From Novosphingobium indicum (GTDB lineage Bacteria > Pseudomonadota > Alphaproteobacteria > Sphingomonadales > Sphingomonadaceae), in the NCBI RefSeq assembly GCF_014645195.1, contig NZ_BMLK01000023.1, positions 1 to 64,000 of the forward strand: DNA of 64,000 nucleotides, in the 5' to 3' direction. Position 1 is the stretch's first letter. Each line of letters opens with the position of its first letter. This document shows, in pieces, positions 51,059-60,096 of this stretch. The position numbers were made by a program, and so were the translations under genes. Under the pieces are notes generated by a model, which saw nothing but the letters and a program-made list of their open reading frames with translations, was not told the DNA's origin and searched no databases.

Positions 51059-52243
51059 ATGACCGAGAATTTCGACAAGTACGCCAACGCCGCCGAACGG
51101 ATGCTCAATTTCGTTGAGACCCGAACGACCGATCAGGCGCCCGAGGTCTTCCATGTGCCCGTCACCAACTACCTCGACGCCAAGCGCTGGGAGCGCGAGA
51201 AGGAGCGCATCTTCAAGCGCGTTCCGCTGATGCTGGCGCTCACCATCGAGCTGCCCGAAGTCAACGACTACAAGGCGATGGACGTGATGGGCATGCCCGT
51301 CGTCATCACGCGCGCCAAGGACGGCAAGGCCCGCGCGTTCCTCAACGTCTGCAAGCACCGCGCCGCGCACCTTGCGCCCGAAGGCCGGGGCAACTGCAAG
51401 GCTTTCGCCTGCCCCTACCATGGCTGGACCTACGCCAACGACGGCAATCTTATGGGCATTGCCGAAGCGAGCACCTTCGGCGACGTCGACCGCTCCACCC
51501 TGAACATGACTGAACTGCCCTGCGATGAAGTGGCGGGCATGATCTTCGTGATCCTCACGCCAGGTCTGGAAATCGATGCCAGGGCTTGGCTGGGTGACAT
51601 GTACGAGTACTTCGCCGACCTCGAACTGGAAAAGTGGTACTTCCACAAGAGCAAGGTCATGCACGGCGCCAACTGGAAGGTCGCCTACGACGGCTATCTG
51701 GAAGGCTATCACTTCCAGGCGGCGCACACGAACACGGTGGCCACCCGCTCGCCCTCAAACCGGGCGATCTACGAGGGGCACGGACCACACATCCTGATCG
51801 GCTTTCCGCAGAACGCGATCACCCGCCTTCACGACCTCCCGCGCGAGGACTGGGGCAAGCAGGAGAACAACGGCTACGATTTCATCCGCATGCTGTTCCC
51901 CAACTTCGCGCTCTTCCTAGCGCCCGAGATGTGCCAGTTCGCGCAGCTTTTCCCGGGGGATGCGCCGGATAAGAACGTAACCGTGATGAACTACTGCTTC
52001 CCGAAGAAACCCGAAACCGAGGAAGGCCTCAAGTCCCTCGACGAGATGTGCGACTTCTTCTTCAACGTCGTGGAGGAGGAAGACTATCTGCTGGGCCTGC
52101 AGGTCCAGAACGGGCTCGAAAGCGGCGCCATGACCCATCAGGTGTTCGGCCGCAACGAGCCGGGCAACCAGTTCTTCCACAAGTGGGTGGATTACTATCT
52201 CGACGAGACTGGCCAGACGCCTGCGCCGGTCATGAAGGGATAG
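51059..52243 (+). CDS. Rieske non-heme iron oxygenase alpha subunit (pair C, copy 2)
   Basis: A 394-residue alpha subunit. Cys98, His100, Cys118 and His121 (CKHRAAHL...CPYHGW) ligate the [2Fe-2S] cluster; the usual Gly after CxHR is Ala. Glu215, His218 and His223 (EGYHFQAAH) form the iron and bridging set. It shares IGFPQ, FGDVD and the C-terminal GRNExGNQFFHxWxxxYL with the protein at 43170. It starts 12 bp after the pair-A gene with GAGGGAG. Electron-transfer partners are not in the operon. Confidence 0.92.
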   Translation: MTENFDKYANAAERMLNFVETRTTDQAPEVFHVPVTNYLDAKRWEREKERIFKRVPLMLALTIELPEVNDYKAMDVMGMPVVITRAKDGKARAFLNVCKHRAAHLAPEGRGNCKAFACPYHGWTYANDGNLMGIAEASTFGDVDRSTLNMTELPCDEVAGMIFVILTPGLEIDARAWLGDMYEYFADLELEKWYFHKSKVMHGANWKVAYDGYLEGYHFQAAHTNTVATRSPSNRAIYEGHGPHILIGFPQNAITRLHDLPREDWGKQENNGYDFIRMLFPNFALFLAPEMCQFAQLFPGDAPDKNVTVMNYCFPKKPETEEGLKSLDEMCDFFFNVVEEEDYLLGLQVQNGLESGAMTHQVFGRNEPGNQFFHKWVDYYLDETGQTPAPVMKG

Positions 52244-52319
52244 GTCACGCACTCACCAGCTCTCCCAGCAAGGGCGGCGGGGCAACCTGTCGCCCTTTTG
52301 CTCTGTTTGAAGGGCTGCG

Positions 52320-53012
52320 TCAGAACGAGGCTGTCAGCCCGAGGCCCAATTGCCGGCGATGGTGAACAGGTTCTCCCGGCGCCAGGGCTTTCGGCCCCAC
52401 GTCCGCGACGAGGCTGAGCATCGCGCCGCTCTCGGCAACGGGAACTTCCAGCGTCGCGCGCAGGCCGCGTGCCTTGGCCGGTTCCCCGTTGGTCATGCGG
52501 ATGGCATCCGCTTCAAGCGAGCGTCCACCCCAGCCGCCCTGATAGAACACGTCGCCGCGCAGCCGCCAGTTTTCGCCCTGCACCAGAGCCAGCTCCACGC
52601 CCGCATATTGGGCCTTGGTCTTTTTGGGGAAAATCGAGGAGGACCGATCGAGCCGGCTCGTCGTTCCGGCAAAGGCGCTAAGGCCCAGTGCCGTATCCGT
52701 CCCCACATAATGCCAGGCAGCGAATTTCAGGTGGCGCGCGTGAATCTTCAGCCGCGTGGCGACAAGCGGCAAGCCATCCAGATGCAGTGACCGCAGCGAG
52801 ACGTACTCCAGCCCCCACCCGTCGGTACCGCTGTCGTTGGCGAGGCTTCGCGTCTTGGCCTTGTTGATGATGGCCCGATCCGTCACCGACCAGGCAACGC
52901 TTGCAGGCATGGCGGCCTCCGCCGAAGCCCCGATGACACTCGCTTCCGCCGCAAGCGCCGGCGTAGAGCAGGCCTGAAGAGCCAGGCCCAGGACAATCAG
53001 GTTCAAGCGCAT
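52320..53012 (-). CDS. secreted or outer-membrane protein of unknown function
   Basis: A 230-residue protein not recognised from its sequence. The N-terminus has a signal peptide (residues 1-22) that contains LQAC; a lipobox with Cys15 is possible but not standard. The remainder alternates hydrophobic and polar residues (for example AGVELALVQGENWRLRGDV) and ends LGLGLTASF, so a small outer-membrane beta-barrel or surface protein is likely. The ATG follows GGGAAGG. It stands alone between the Rieske operon and an SDR-MDR operon and may be related to substrate uptake; this is inferred from position. Confidence 0.6.
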   Translation of the reverse strand: MRLNLIVLGLALQACSTPALAAEASVIGASAEAAMPASVAWSVTDRAIINKAKTRSLANDSGTDGWGLEYVSLRSLHLDGLPLVATRLKIHARHLKFAAWHYVGTDTALGLSAFAGTTSRLDRSSSIFPKKTKAQYAGVELALVQGENWRLRGDVFYQGGWGGRSLEADAIRMTNGEPAKARGLRATLEVPVAESGAMLSLVADVGPKALAPGEPVHHRRQLGLGLTASF

Positions 53013-53113
53013 CGATCCAGCCTTCCCGCAGATGGACTTTGCCGTGGAATGCTGAACAGACGCCGCAGTCGGCCGATTACCTCAGTGTGTAACGCCGAAC
53101 CGCGCTAGTTTCT

Positions 53114-53827
53114 TCAATGCCGTCCCATCGCGCCGCCATCGACCCATAGGCCATGTCCGGAGACGAAGCGCGCGGCCTTGCTGCACAGGAAGGCCACGAC
53201 ATCGGCGATGTCCTCTGGCCGGCCCAGACGCCGCAGCGGCGCCTTGTTTTCCCAGAAGGTCTGGTATTCGGGCATCTGCTCGAAAGCCGGGGCGGTCATG
53301 GGCGTGGCAATGGCGCCCGGCTGGACGCACGTTGCCGTAACCCCGAACGGGCCAAGCTCGGCTGCGACGGACTTGGTGAAACCGAGCACAGCATGCTTGG
53401 AGGCCGCGTAGGCGCACAGCCCCTCGTCACCATAGCTCGACGTCGTCGACCCGATCGTGACGATGCGCCCGGCCCCATGGGCCTTCAGATGCGGTGTCGC
53501 CTCGCGCACGAGCCGGAACACCGCGATCAGGTTCACATCCAGCACCCGCAGGAAATAGGCGTCGTCGTGACCTTCAAGCGGGTGAAAGGCGCTGACGCCG
53601 GCACAGGGTACGACGGTGTCGAGCCCTCCCATCGCCTCCACAGCCTCCGCGACAAGGCGTGTGTTTACGGCGTCTCGGGTCAGATCCGCCGTAAAGTCCA
53701 CATCGCCCTGCACATCGGCCGTGAACACCTCTGCGCCGTCCGCAAGCAACTTTGCCGCGACAGCAGCGCCTATGCCCGATCCGGCACCGGTAACGATGGC
53801 ACGGCGGCCATGCAGCCGGCCGCTCAT
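53114..53827 (-). CDS. SDR-family oxidoreductase
   Basis: A 237-residue classical SDR. TGAGSGIG (13-20) is intact, the catalytic pair is Tyr140/Lys144 (AYAASK), and NNAG is PCAG. It overlaps the stop of the MDR gene by ATGA (start 53827), so both are one operon. The longer upstream frame lies within the MDR gene and is rejected. It is the shortest of the complete classical SDRs here, with a reduced segment before the nucleotide fold. Confidence 0.9.
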   Translation of the reverse strand: MSGRLHGRRAIVTGAGSGIGAAVAAKLLADGAEVFTADVQGDVDFTADLTRDAVNTRLVAEAVEAMGGLDTVVPCAGVSAFHPLEGHDDAYFLRVLDVNLIAVFRLVREATPHLKAHGAGRIVTIGSTTSSYGDEGLCAYAASKHAVLGFTKSVAAELGPFGVTATCVQPGAIATPMTAPAFEQMPEYQTFWENKAPLRRLGRPEDIADVVAFLCSKAARFVSGHGLWVDGGAMGRH

Positions 53828-54837
53828 GCGATCTTCAGCACGAGCTTGCCGGTATTGGCTCCGGTAAACAGCCGCATGAAGGCGGGATAGGCATTCTCCA
53901 GCCCCTTCTGCACGTCCTCGTCCATGCGCAGCTTTCCTTCGGCGAGCCACTGCGCCATTTGCGCGCCGCCTTCGGCAAAGCGCTCGGCATAATCGGCAAT
54001 GAGAAAACCATGGATCGTCGCGCGCCGGGCCAGCACTTGCCACAGGTTACGCAGACCTACCTTCTCGGGCGCGTTGTACTCGCTGATCAGGCCGCACAGA
54101 ACGATGCGGGCATGGTGCGCCAGGTTGAACACCTCGGCCTCCATCACCGGGCCGCCCACGTTCTCGAAGACCATGTTGGCGCCGTCCGGAGCCGCTTCGG
54201 CAATCGCCTCGACCAGAGCCTCGTGATCCTTGCCCTTGTAGTCGATGGCCGCATCGAAGCCGTAGTCATCGATCAGGCGGCGGCACTTTTCCGGTCCGCC
54301 GGCGATGCCGACGACCCTGCACCCCTTGATCTTGCCGATCTGACCTACCGCCGAGCCGACCGCACCCGCCGCGCCCGAGACCAGCAGCGTTTCCCCCGCC
54401 TGCGGCTGCGCCACTTCCAGCAGGCCGAAATAGGCCGTGAGCCCCACGGCCCCCAGTGCCGACAGATAGTTCGAAGGCGAGGCGACCGCATCGGCATCGA
54501 TCGGCATGGTGAAGCCGCCGGGGGAGGCGACCGAATAGTCCTCGAGCGCGTTCAGCCCCATGACCCACTGCCCGACGGCAAAGTCCGGATTGTCCGAGGC
54601 GTGCACTACACCCACCGTCGTCGCCCTTACCGGATCTCCGAGCGGGATCGGCGGCATGTAGCTTTCCGCATCGTCCATCCATCCGCGCTGCGCCGGATCC
54701 AGCGACGCAAAACGGTTACGGACCACGATCCCACCGGGGGGCGGCGCAGGAATTTCGCTCGATTGCAGAGCAAAATCGATTTCTTCCGGGGTGCCTTCGG
54801 GTCTGCGCATCAGCAGGAAACGCCGGTTTTCAGACAT
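53824..54837 (-). CDS. zinc-free MDR oxidoreductase, NADP-dependent enone/alkenal reductase type
   Basis: A 337-residue medium-chain reductase of the leukotriene-B4-dehydrogenase/CurA type. The AAGAVGSAVGQIGKIKGCRVVG segment (about 157-178) is the Rossmann motif, and VFENVGGPVMEAEVF and ISEYNAPEKVG are family hallmarks. There are no zinc ligands. Such enzymes reduce the double bond of alpha,beta-unsaturated ketones. The ATG at 54837 is preceded by GGAGAG-type sequence (54840s). It diverges from the TonB receptor gene at 54993 across a region with the AGTGGCAGGT element. Confidence 0.9.
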   Translation of the reverse strand: MSENRRFLLMRRPEGTPEEIDFALQSSEIPAPPPGGIVVRNRFASLDPAQRGWMDDAESYMPPIPLGDPVRATTVGVVHASDNPDFAVGQWVMGLNALEDYSVASPGGFTMPIDADAVASPSNYLSALGAVGLTAYFGLLEVAQPQAGETLLVSGAAGAVGSAVGQIGKIKGCRVVGIAGGPEKCRRLIDDYGFDAAIDYKGKDHEALVEAIAEAAPDGANMVFENVGGPVMEAEVFNLAHHARIVLCGLISEYNAPEKVGLRNLWQVLARRATIHGFLIADYAERFAEGGAQMAQWLAEGKLRMDEDVQKGLENAYPAFMRLFTGANTGKLVLKIA

Positions 54838-54901
54838 GTCATCTCTCCATCGCGATTGCAGACGTTCCTCGGCAATCACATTTCTCGCCGCACCTGATCA
54901 T

Positions 54902-54911
54902 AGTGGCAGGT
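54902..54911 (+). promoter_or_regulatory. core copy of the recurring element, AGTGGCAGGT
   Basis: Matches 9 of 10 positions of the AGTGACAGGT core found at 40710. An ACCTG at 54892-54896 gives a wider inverted pair with CAGGT. It lies 82 bp before the TonB receptor start and in the promoter region shared with the leftward MDR-SDR operon. Confidence 0.45.
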
Positions 54912-54992
54912 CTGTTTCTCGACGAAGCGTTGCATAACGGCGATGCAATTTACAGCGGTCTCGAAAAATCGAGCCGCAAGGGAGGATATCTG

Positions 54993-57260
54993 ATGGCATC
55001 CGCACGTTTTCGCGGAGCGTGGGTTCTTGCGCTCTGCACCACCGCCTTCTGCGGCTTTTCCGTTCCGGCCATGGCTCAAGACAGCGCCGAGACAGCTGCT
55101 GTCGACCCGAATGAAATCATCGTTTCGGCACGCCGCCGCGACGAGACGCTTCAGGACACGCCGATCGCCATCACCGCGGTCGACGCCTCGATGCTGGAAA
55201 ACAAGGCGGCCGTTAACATCGGCGATCTCCAGGGCGCCGCTCCGGGCCTGCTGATCACCCAGCAGAACTCGGGCGCACAGGCCGCCAACATCTCGATCCG
55301 CGGCCTGACCTATGCCGACGTCGAGAAGTCCCAGACGCCGACCGTCGGTGTGGTTGTCGACGGTGTGACCATCGGCACCAATACCGGTCAGTTGCAGGAT
55401 GCCTTCGACATCGCCCAGATCGAGGTTCTGCGCGGTCCGCAGGGCACGCTGTTCGGCGCCAACACCATCGGCGGTGTCATCAGCATCACCCGCACCAAGC
55501 CGACCATGGAACCGGGCGTGAAGGCCGAACTGACCTACGGCCGCTGGAACACATGGTCCGCCAAGGCCATTCTCAACTACGGCGATGGCGAAAACTGGGG
55601 CATCAAGGCCTGGTACTTCCACAACGAAACCGACGGCTTTTACTACAACAAGACACGCGACACGAGCGCCGGCTGGAGCAAGGGCGACAGCTACGGCGCC
55701 AGCCTGATCTACAAGCCCATTGGTTCGGCCTTCGACGCCCAGATCACCGTCGAGAACGTGGAGCAGACCTTCGACCCGGTGGTCAGCAACCTTGCGAACA
55801 GCAGCGAAGTGTTCTGCGCATTCGAGCCCGCCGAAGAGTGCAACCGCAACACCACGACCGACCTCTACACGACGTTCGGTGCGGCCGCGACGAGCGACTA
55901 CAACGCCCCCAACGCCACGCTGCAAATGAACTTCGATCTGGGCGACGTAACGCTCACCTCGATCACCGGCTGGCGTCACAGCCGCGAGAAGCAGACGCAG
56001 GATTTCGACGGGTCGTCCGTCGACCTCTACTATGTCGATCGCCGCCAGCACTACACCCAGTGGAGCCAGGAACTGCGCGCTGCCGGCGGGCTGTTCGACG
56101 GCTTCGACTACGTCGTTGGCGCGTTCTTCTTCGACTCGAACTACGACCTGACCCAGTGGTCCCGCGTGTTCGGCTTCTCGCCTGACGTTCCGCCCACGGA
56201 ATTCGACCAGAACCCGCAGATGGTCGAAGGCAGCACCACCAGCTATGCCGTGTTCGGCGACTTCAACTGGGCCTTTGCCGACAAGTGGCGCCTCTCGTTC
56301 GGCGGTCGCTGGTCGCACGACAACAAGAAGCTGACCAACAGCTTCGGACAGCTCGGCCTGATCGGCACCGGTGACGCGAACTTCAGCAAGTTCACTCCGA
56401 AGGTGGGCATCGACTATCGCCCCAACAACGACACGATGCTCTACGCCAGCTGGTCGCGCGGCTATCGTTCGGGCGGCTTCAGCCCGCGTGCGGCAACGGC
56501 AGAAACCGCGAGCACGCCGTTCCAGCCCGAGACTGTCGATGCCTATGAAATCGGCGCCAAGCTGTCGCTGTTCGACCGCAGGCTCGATCTCAACCTCGCC
56601 GGCTACATTTCCGACTACAAGGACATGCAGCAGAACCTGACGCTGCCGGGGGGCCCGACGGGCAACCAGACGATTACCGGCAACGTTCCGGGCGGCGCCA
56701 TCATCAAGGGCATCGAGTTCGACGGCTCGCTGCGCGTTTCCTCGCGCCTGCGCCTCACCGCATCGGGCGCCTACATGAAATCGCACTTCCGCAACTTCAT
56801 CACCGATGGCGTCTATGGCACCCAGATCGTGCCGTTCGACTACTCCGCGAACCGCCTGATCTACGCGCCGAAGTTTACCGCCTCGCTGAATGCGGACTAC
56901 GAAGTGCCGACCAGCTTCGGTTCGGTCGCAGCGACCGCCGGATGGCGCCACATCAGCCCGTATGACGAGCAGATCTCCGCCGCGTCGCTGACGCCGATCA
57001 CCGACGGTTCGGGCAATGTCACGCAAGTCATCGTCAATGGCAACGACCCGCGCGTGCGCACGACCACACAGGACCTCGTCGACGCGAGCCTGACCTTCAA
57101 CTTCGATCTGGGAGACAAGGAAGCCTACTTCCGCGTCTTCGGCCGCAACCTGGCGAACGAGAAGACCACCACCCACGCCTTCACGGTGGCCGGACTGTGG
57201 TCGTTCGGCATGGCGCTCGAGCCGCGCACCTACGGTGCGACGATCGGCTTCAGGTACTGA
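54993..57260 (+). CDS. TonB-dependent outer-membrane receptor
   Basis: A 755-residue receptor. The signal peptide (residues 1-29, ending ...SVPAMAQ) and a plug with EIIVSARRR and IEVLRGPQGTLFGANTIGG are clear, and the barrel ends in ATIGFRY with a terminal aromatic. I used the ATG at 54993, just after a GGAGG site; the upstream in-frame ATG lacks one and would spoil the signal peptide. The gene has its own terminator, followed by an SDR gene. It probably imports a carbon source for the surrounding enzymes. Confidence 0.92.
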   Translation: MASARFRGAWVLALCTTAFCGFSVPAMAQDSAETAAVDPNEIIVSARRRDETLQDTPIAITAVDASMLENKAAVNIGDLQGAAPGLLITQQNSGAQAANISIRGLTYADVEKSQTPTVGVVVDGVTIGTNTGQLQDAFDIAQIEVLRGPQGTLFGANTIGGVISITRTKPTMEPGVKAELTYGRWNTWSAKAILNYGDGENWGIKAWYFHNETDGFYYNKTRDTSAGWSKGDSYGASLIYKPIGSAFDAQITVENVEQTFDPVVSNLANSSEVFCAFEPAEECNRNTTTDLYTTFGAAATSDYNAPNATLQMNFDLGDVTLTSITGWRHSREKQTQDFDGSSVDLYYVDRRQHYTQWSQELRAAGGLFDGFDYVVGAFFFDSNYDLTQWSRVFGFSPDVPPTEFDQNPQMVEGSTTSYAVFGDFNWAFADKWRLSFGGRWSHDNKKLTNSFGQLGLIGTGDANFSKFTPKVGIDYRPNNDTMLYASWSRGYRSGGFSPRAATAETASTPFQPETVDAYEIGAKLSLFDRRLDLNLAGYISDYKDMQQNLTLPGGPTGNQTITGNVPGGAIIKGIEFDGSLRVSSRLRLTASGAYMKSHFRNFITDGVYGTQIVPFDYSANRLIYAPKFTASLNADYEVPTSFGSVAATAGWRHISPYDEQISAASLTPITDGSGNVTQVIVNGNDPRVRTTTQDLVDASLTFNFDLGDKEAYFRVFGRNLANEKTTTHAFTVAGLWSFGMALEPRTYGATIGFRY

Positions 57261-57294
57261 TCGACCACCCCGACCGGGAGACCGTCGATTCTTC

Positions 57295-57339
57295 AAGGGG
57301 TGTGCGGCTCTTCTCTCTCGCCGCACATCCCTTTTCTTT
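57295..57339 (+). terminator. rho-independent terminator after the TonB receptor gene
   Basis: A 14-bp stem (AAGGGGTGTGCGGC / GCCGCACATCCCTT, with one G-U pair) and an 11-nt pyrimidine loop is followed by TTCTTTT. Confidence 0.88.
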
Positions 57340-57372
57340 TGTGCATCAACCATTTGACCAAGGAGCAAGCAG

Positions 57373-58137
57373 ATGGGCCGTCTCGAAGGCAAGATCACTC
57401 TGGTAACCGGGGCCGGCAATGAGCGGGGCCTGGGCGCAGCGACCGCGCAGCGCTTTGCCGAAGAAGGCGCGTTCGTTTACCTGACCGATCTAGACGCGGC
57501 CGGTGCCGAGGCCGTTGCCGACAGCATCCGCGCTGCCGGCGGCAAGGCGGAGGCGCTAGTCCAGGACGTCACCAGCGAGGCGGATTGGGACAAGGTGTTC
57601 TTCGCCATCGAGAAAGGCCACGGCCGGCTCGACGTGCTGGTCAACAACGCCGGTATCGCAATCCTGAAGCCGCTGACAATGCTGACCGCAGCCGACTGGG
57701 AAAAGCAGAACAGGGTCAATCTGGACAGCGTGTTCTACGGCACCAAGCGCGCCGTCGAGCTGATGCGCAAGGTCGGCCATGGCGGATCGATCATCAACCT
57801 CTCCTCGATCGGCGGCCTTGTCGGTGTGCCGGCCTGCGGTGCCTATGGGGCAGCCAAGGGCGGTGTGCGGATATTTTCCAAGGTCGTGGCCATGGAGTGC
57901 GCGGCCGAGGGCATTCGCTGCAACTCGGTTCACCCCGGCATGATGGAAACGGCCATGCAGGATGTCGCCCGCCGCGACAATCCGGAAGGGTTTAAGGAAA
58001 TCGTCGCCAGCGTGCCGATGAAGCGGCTGGGCACCCCGCTCGACATTGCCAACATGAACCTGTTCCTCGCCTCCGACGAGGCGAACTACGTGACCGGCGC
58101 CGAATTCACCGTAGATGGCGGTGTGACCGCGATGTAA
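57373..58137 (+). CDS. SDR-family oxidoreductase
   Basis: A 254-residue classical SDR. TGAGNERGLG (12-21) has a two-residue insertion in the glycine motif, NNAG is intact, and Tyr158/Lys162 (AYGAAK) is the catalytic pair. The strongest ribosome-binding site of the region (AAGGAG) precedes its ATG. It is separated from the receptor gene by the terminator and ends four bases from the convergent ThuA-like gene. Confidence 0.9.
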   Translation: MGRLEGKITLVTGAGNERGLGAATAQRFAEEGAFVYLTDLDAAGAEAVADSIRAAGGKAEALVQDVTSEADWDKVFFAIEKGHGRLDVLVNNAGIAILKPLTMLTAADWEKQNRVNLDSVFYGTKRAVELMRKVGHGGSIINLSSIGGLVGVPACGAYGAAKGGVRIFSKVVAMECAAEGIRCNSVHPGMMETAMQDVARRDNPEGFKEIVASVPMKRLGTPLDIANMNLFLASDEANYVTGAEFTVDGGVTAM

Positions 58138-58141
58138 TCGC

Positions 58142-58942
58142 TCAGGTGGAGGGGGCCACCCAGCGGATGGCGTTCTCCACCAGCTGCCGATAGTGCGGGT
58201 TGTCGTAGGCCGATGGTCCATCCCCCGGCTGGAGATAGACAAGCCTGCTGTTCACCACCTGACGCGTCCAGCCGATGAGGTCGCTTCCGGGCGGGTGTTC
58301 CCACCCCTCGCGCGCATACATCTGCCCCTGCACCGCAAGATCGGCCGAATAGAACCGGTCGCGCGTGAACGGTATGTCCGCGCGCAGCAAAGGCTCGACG
58401 TCGTCGACGAAGACTTGCGCCAGATAGGGCTCATCGGTCAGCGTAAAGCGCTGCGGCAAACCTGCCGTGACCGGATGATCCGCCAGAACCTCCGCCTCGT
58501 AGGTGACCTCATGGGCATACCCGCTGTCAGGCACGGGCGCGCCCCGTACCTTGCCGGGATGGTAGAGGAACTGTCCGCCCATCCATTCGTGATATTCGGG
58601 CCAGGTCGGCCAACCCGCCAGCGCATGATGCAACGCGACGACGCCCTTGCCTGCCTCGAACAGCGCGCGCATGCCGAGCGAGAGGTCCTGCGGCGGTTCA
58701 AGATAGGCCGGAGCGCCCTCGCCCGCCTCGAAATCGAGACCGGGCATGTCGTAGAGCACGAGCACGTCGAAGCCGCGCATGCCCTCCGGATTCATCAGGC
58801 TGGCGGCAGCGGGCTGATCCACCATTGTCGCACTGATGCCGTCCATGGCCTGAAACAGCGCATCAAAGGCGGTGCGGTCGAACGGATGGCCACGAACAGC
58901 GACGAGACATTGCAGCGGCGCGCGGTGATGAATGATCGGCAT
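58142..58942 (-). CDS. ThuA-like domain protein
   Basis: A 266-residue protein with the ThuA/amidotransferase-like fold. VLVLYDMPGLDFEAG, GKGVVALHHALAGWPTWPEY and the C-terminal YDNPHYRQLVENAIRW mark the family. It is only distantly similar to the ThuA-like protein at 24642. It follows the MDR gene with the stop and start codons overlapping by one base (TGATG). Its reaction is unknown; in this region ThuA-like genes twice adjoin oxidative enzymes. Confidence 0.82.
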   Translation of the reverse strand: MPIIHHRAPLQCLVAVRGHPFDRTAFDALFQAMDGISATMVDQPAAASLMNPEGMRGFDVLVLYDMPGLDFEAGEGAPAYLEPPQDLSLGMRALFEAGKGVVALHHALAGWPTWPEYHEWMGGQFLYHPGKVRGAPVPDSGYAHEVTYEAEVLADHPVTAGLPQRFTLTDEPYLAQVFVDDVEPLLRADIPFTRDRFYSADLAVQGQMYAREGWEHPPGSDLIGWTRQVVNSRLVYLQPGDGPSAYDNPHYRQLVENAIRWVAPST

Positions 58943-59949
58943 CAGAGCTTTACCAGCACCTTGCCGATGTTCTTGCCCGTCAACATACGCTCATAGGCCG
59001 TCAGGACATTCTCGATCCCCTGCGTCTCATCGAAATGCATGGTCAGGTTCCCCGCATCGAGCCATTCGCGCAGTTGTGGCATGAACTCAGCACCGCGTTC
59101 GAGGAAGTCGGGGATGAAGAACCCTTCGACGCGCAACCGCCGCATCAGGATCTGGTCGAAGCGGGCCGGGCCCGGCATCGGCTTGTCGTTCTCGTAGCCG
59201 GCGATCATCCCGCAAATGGCAATCCGGCCGTAGTGCGCCATGTTGGGCAGCACGGCATCGAGAATGGGACCGCCGACATTGTCGAAAAAGGCATTGATGC
59301 CGCCATCTATCGTCGCGAGGCGCCCCTCGACGTCCTCATTTCGATAGTCGATCGCCATATCGACGCCGATCTCATCGGTCAGAAAGCGGCACTTTTCCGG
59401 GCCGCCAGCGATGCCGACCACCCTCGCGCCCAGTATCCGCCCGATCTGGCAGGCCAGGCTTCCGGTCGCCCCGGCAGCGGCCGATACGGCGAGCCACTCT
59501 CCCTCTTTCACGCGCGCCACTTCTTTGACGCCGACGTATGCCGTCCAGGCATTCATGCCGAGCGCGCCGAAGTGCTGCCGTAGATCGGATACCGTATCGT
59601 CAACGCACTCCAGCCCGGCGAGTGCAGGCGAAACGACGGCTTGTTCGGCCCACTGTCCGAAGCCGCGCACCAGGGCGCCCAAGGGAAAGCCGGGATCGTC
59701 GCTCTCGATCACACGGCCCAGCACCAGCCCCACCATCTTCGAGCCCAGAGGAAGCGGCGGCTGGTAGCCATCGGTACGCGGGCTCATCCACATCCGGGTG
59801 CCGGCGTCCATCGAAAGCCACTCGACTGCGACGCGCACTTCGCCGGCCTGCAGGGCTGCCGGTTCTTCTTCGCACAAAGTCAGGGCCTGCGCGAAGTTGG
59901 TATTTCCCTCGGGATGGCGATCAAGCCGCCAGTATCGATAGCCAGTCAT
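58942..59949 (-). CDS. zinc-free MDR oxidoreductase, NADP-dependent enone/alkenal reductase type
   Basis: A 335-residue medium-chain reductase. The Rossmann motif AAAGATGSLACQIGRILGARVV lies around 155-176, FDNVGGPILDAVLPNM follows, and the C-terminus ends LTGKNIGKVLVKL. It is of the same family as the proteins at 53824 and 63601, which differ in their substrate-side loops. It is the first gene of an MDR-ThuA operon. Upstream, 147 bp without a gene separate it from the divergent receptor gene; they contain the palindrome GGGCTAGCCC (about 60011-60020). Confidence 0.9.
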   Translation of the reverse strand: MTGYRYWRLDRHPEGNTNFAQALTLCEEEPAALQAGEVRVAVEWLSMDAGTRMWMSPRTDGYQPPLPLGSKMVGLVLGRVIESDDPGFPLGALVRGFGQWAEQAVVSPALAGLECVDDTVSDLRQHFGALGMNAWTAYVGVKEVARVKEGEWLAVSAAAGATGSLACQIGRILGARVVGIAGGPEKCRFLTDEIGVDMAIDYRNEDVEGRLATIDGGINAFFDNVGGPILDAVLPNMAHYGRIAICGMIAGYENDKPMPGPARFDQILMRRLRVEGFFIPDFLERGAEFMPQLREWLDAGNLTMHFDETQGIENVLTAYERMLTGKNIGKVLVKL

Positions 59950-60096
59950 TCAACTCTCCTTGCAGGCATCGTCGTCTGCGCAGGCGAGCGCGCCACCTAA
60001 TCAATCTGATAGGGCTAGCCCTTTACACAGTCCGCAACCGGGAAAGCCCCCGCGTAAGGGGCCGCTTAAGACAAGAAGTCATGGGAGGTATCTGAA

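Noticed and set aside
49586..51727. 713-codon open frame on the minus strand opposite the two Rieske genes
   Set aside because: The plus-strand frames have complete Rieske and iron motifs and ribosome-binding sites. The antisense frame has none and is a codon-bias shadow.
54876..57419. 847-codon open frame on the minus strand opposite the TonB receptor gene
   Set aside because: It is antisense to a receptor with signal peptide, plug and barrel, shows the Arg/Ala/Val-rich bias of shadow frames in GC-rich DNA and has no recognisable domain.
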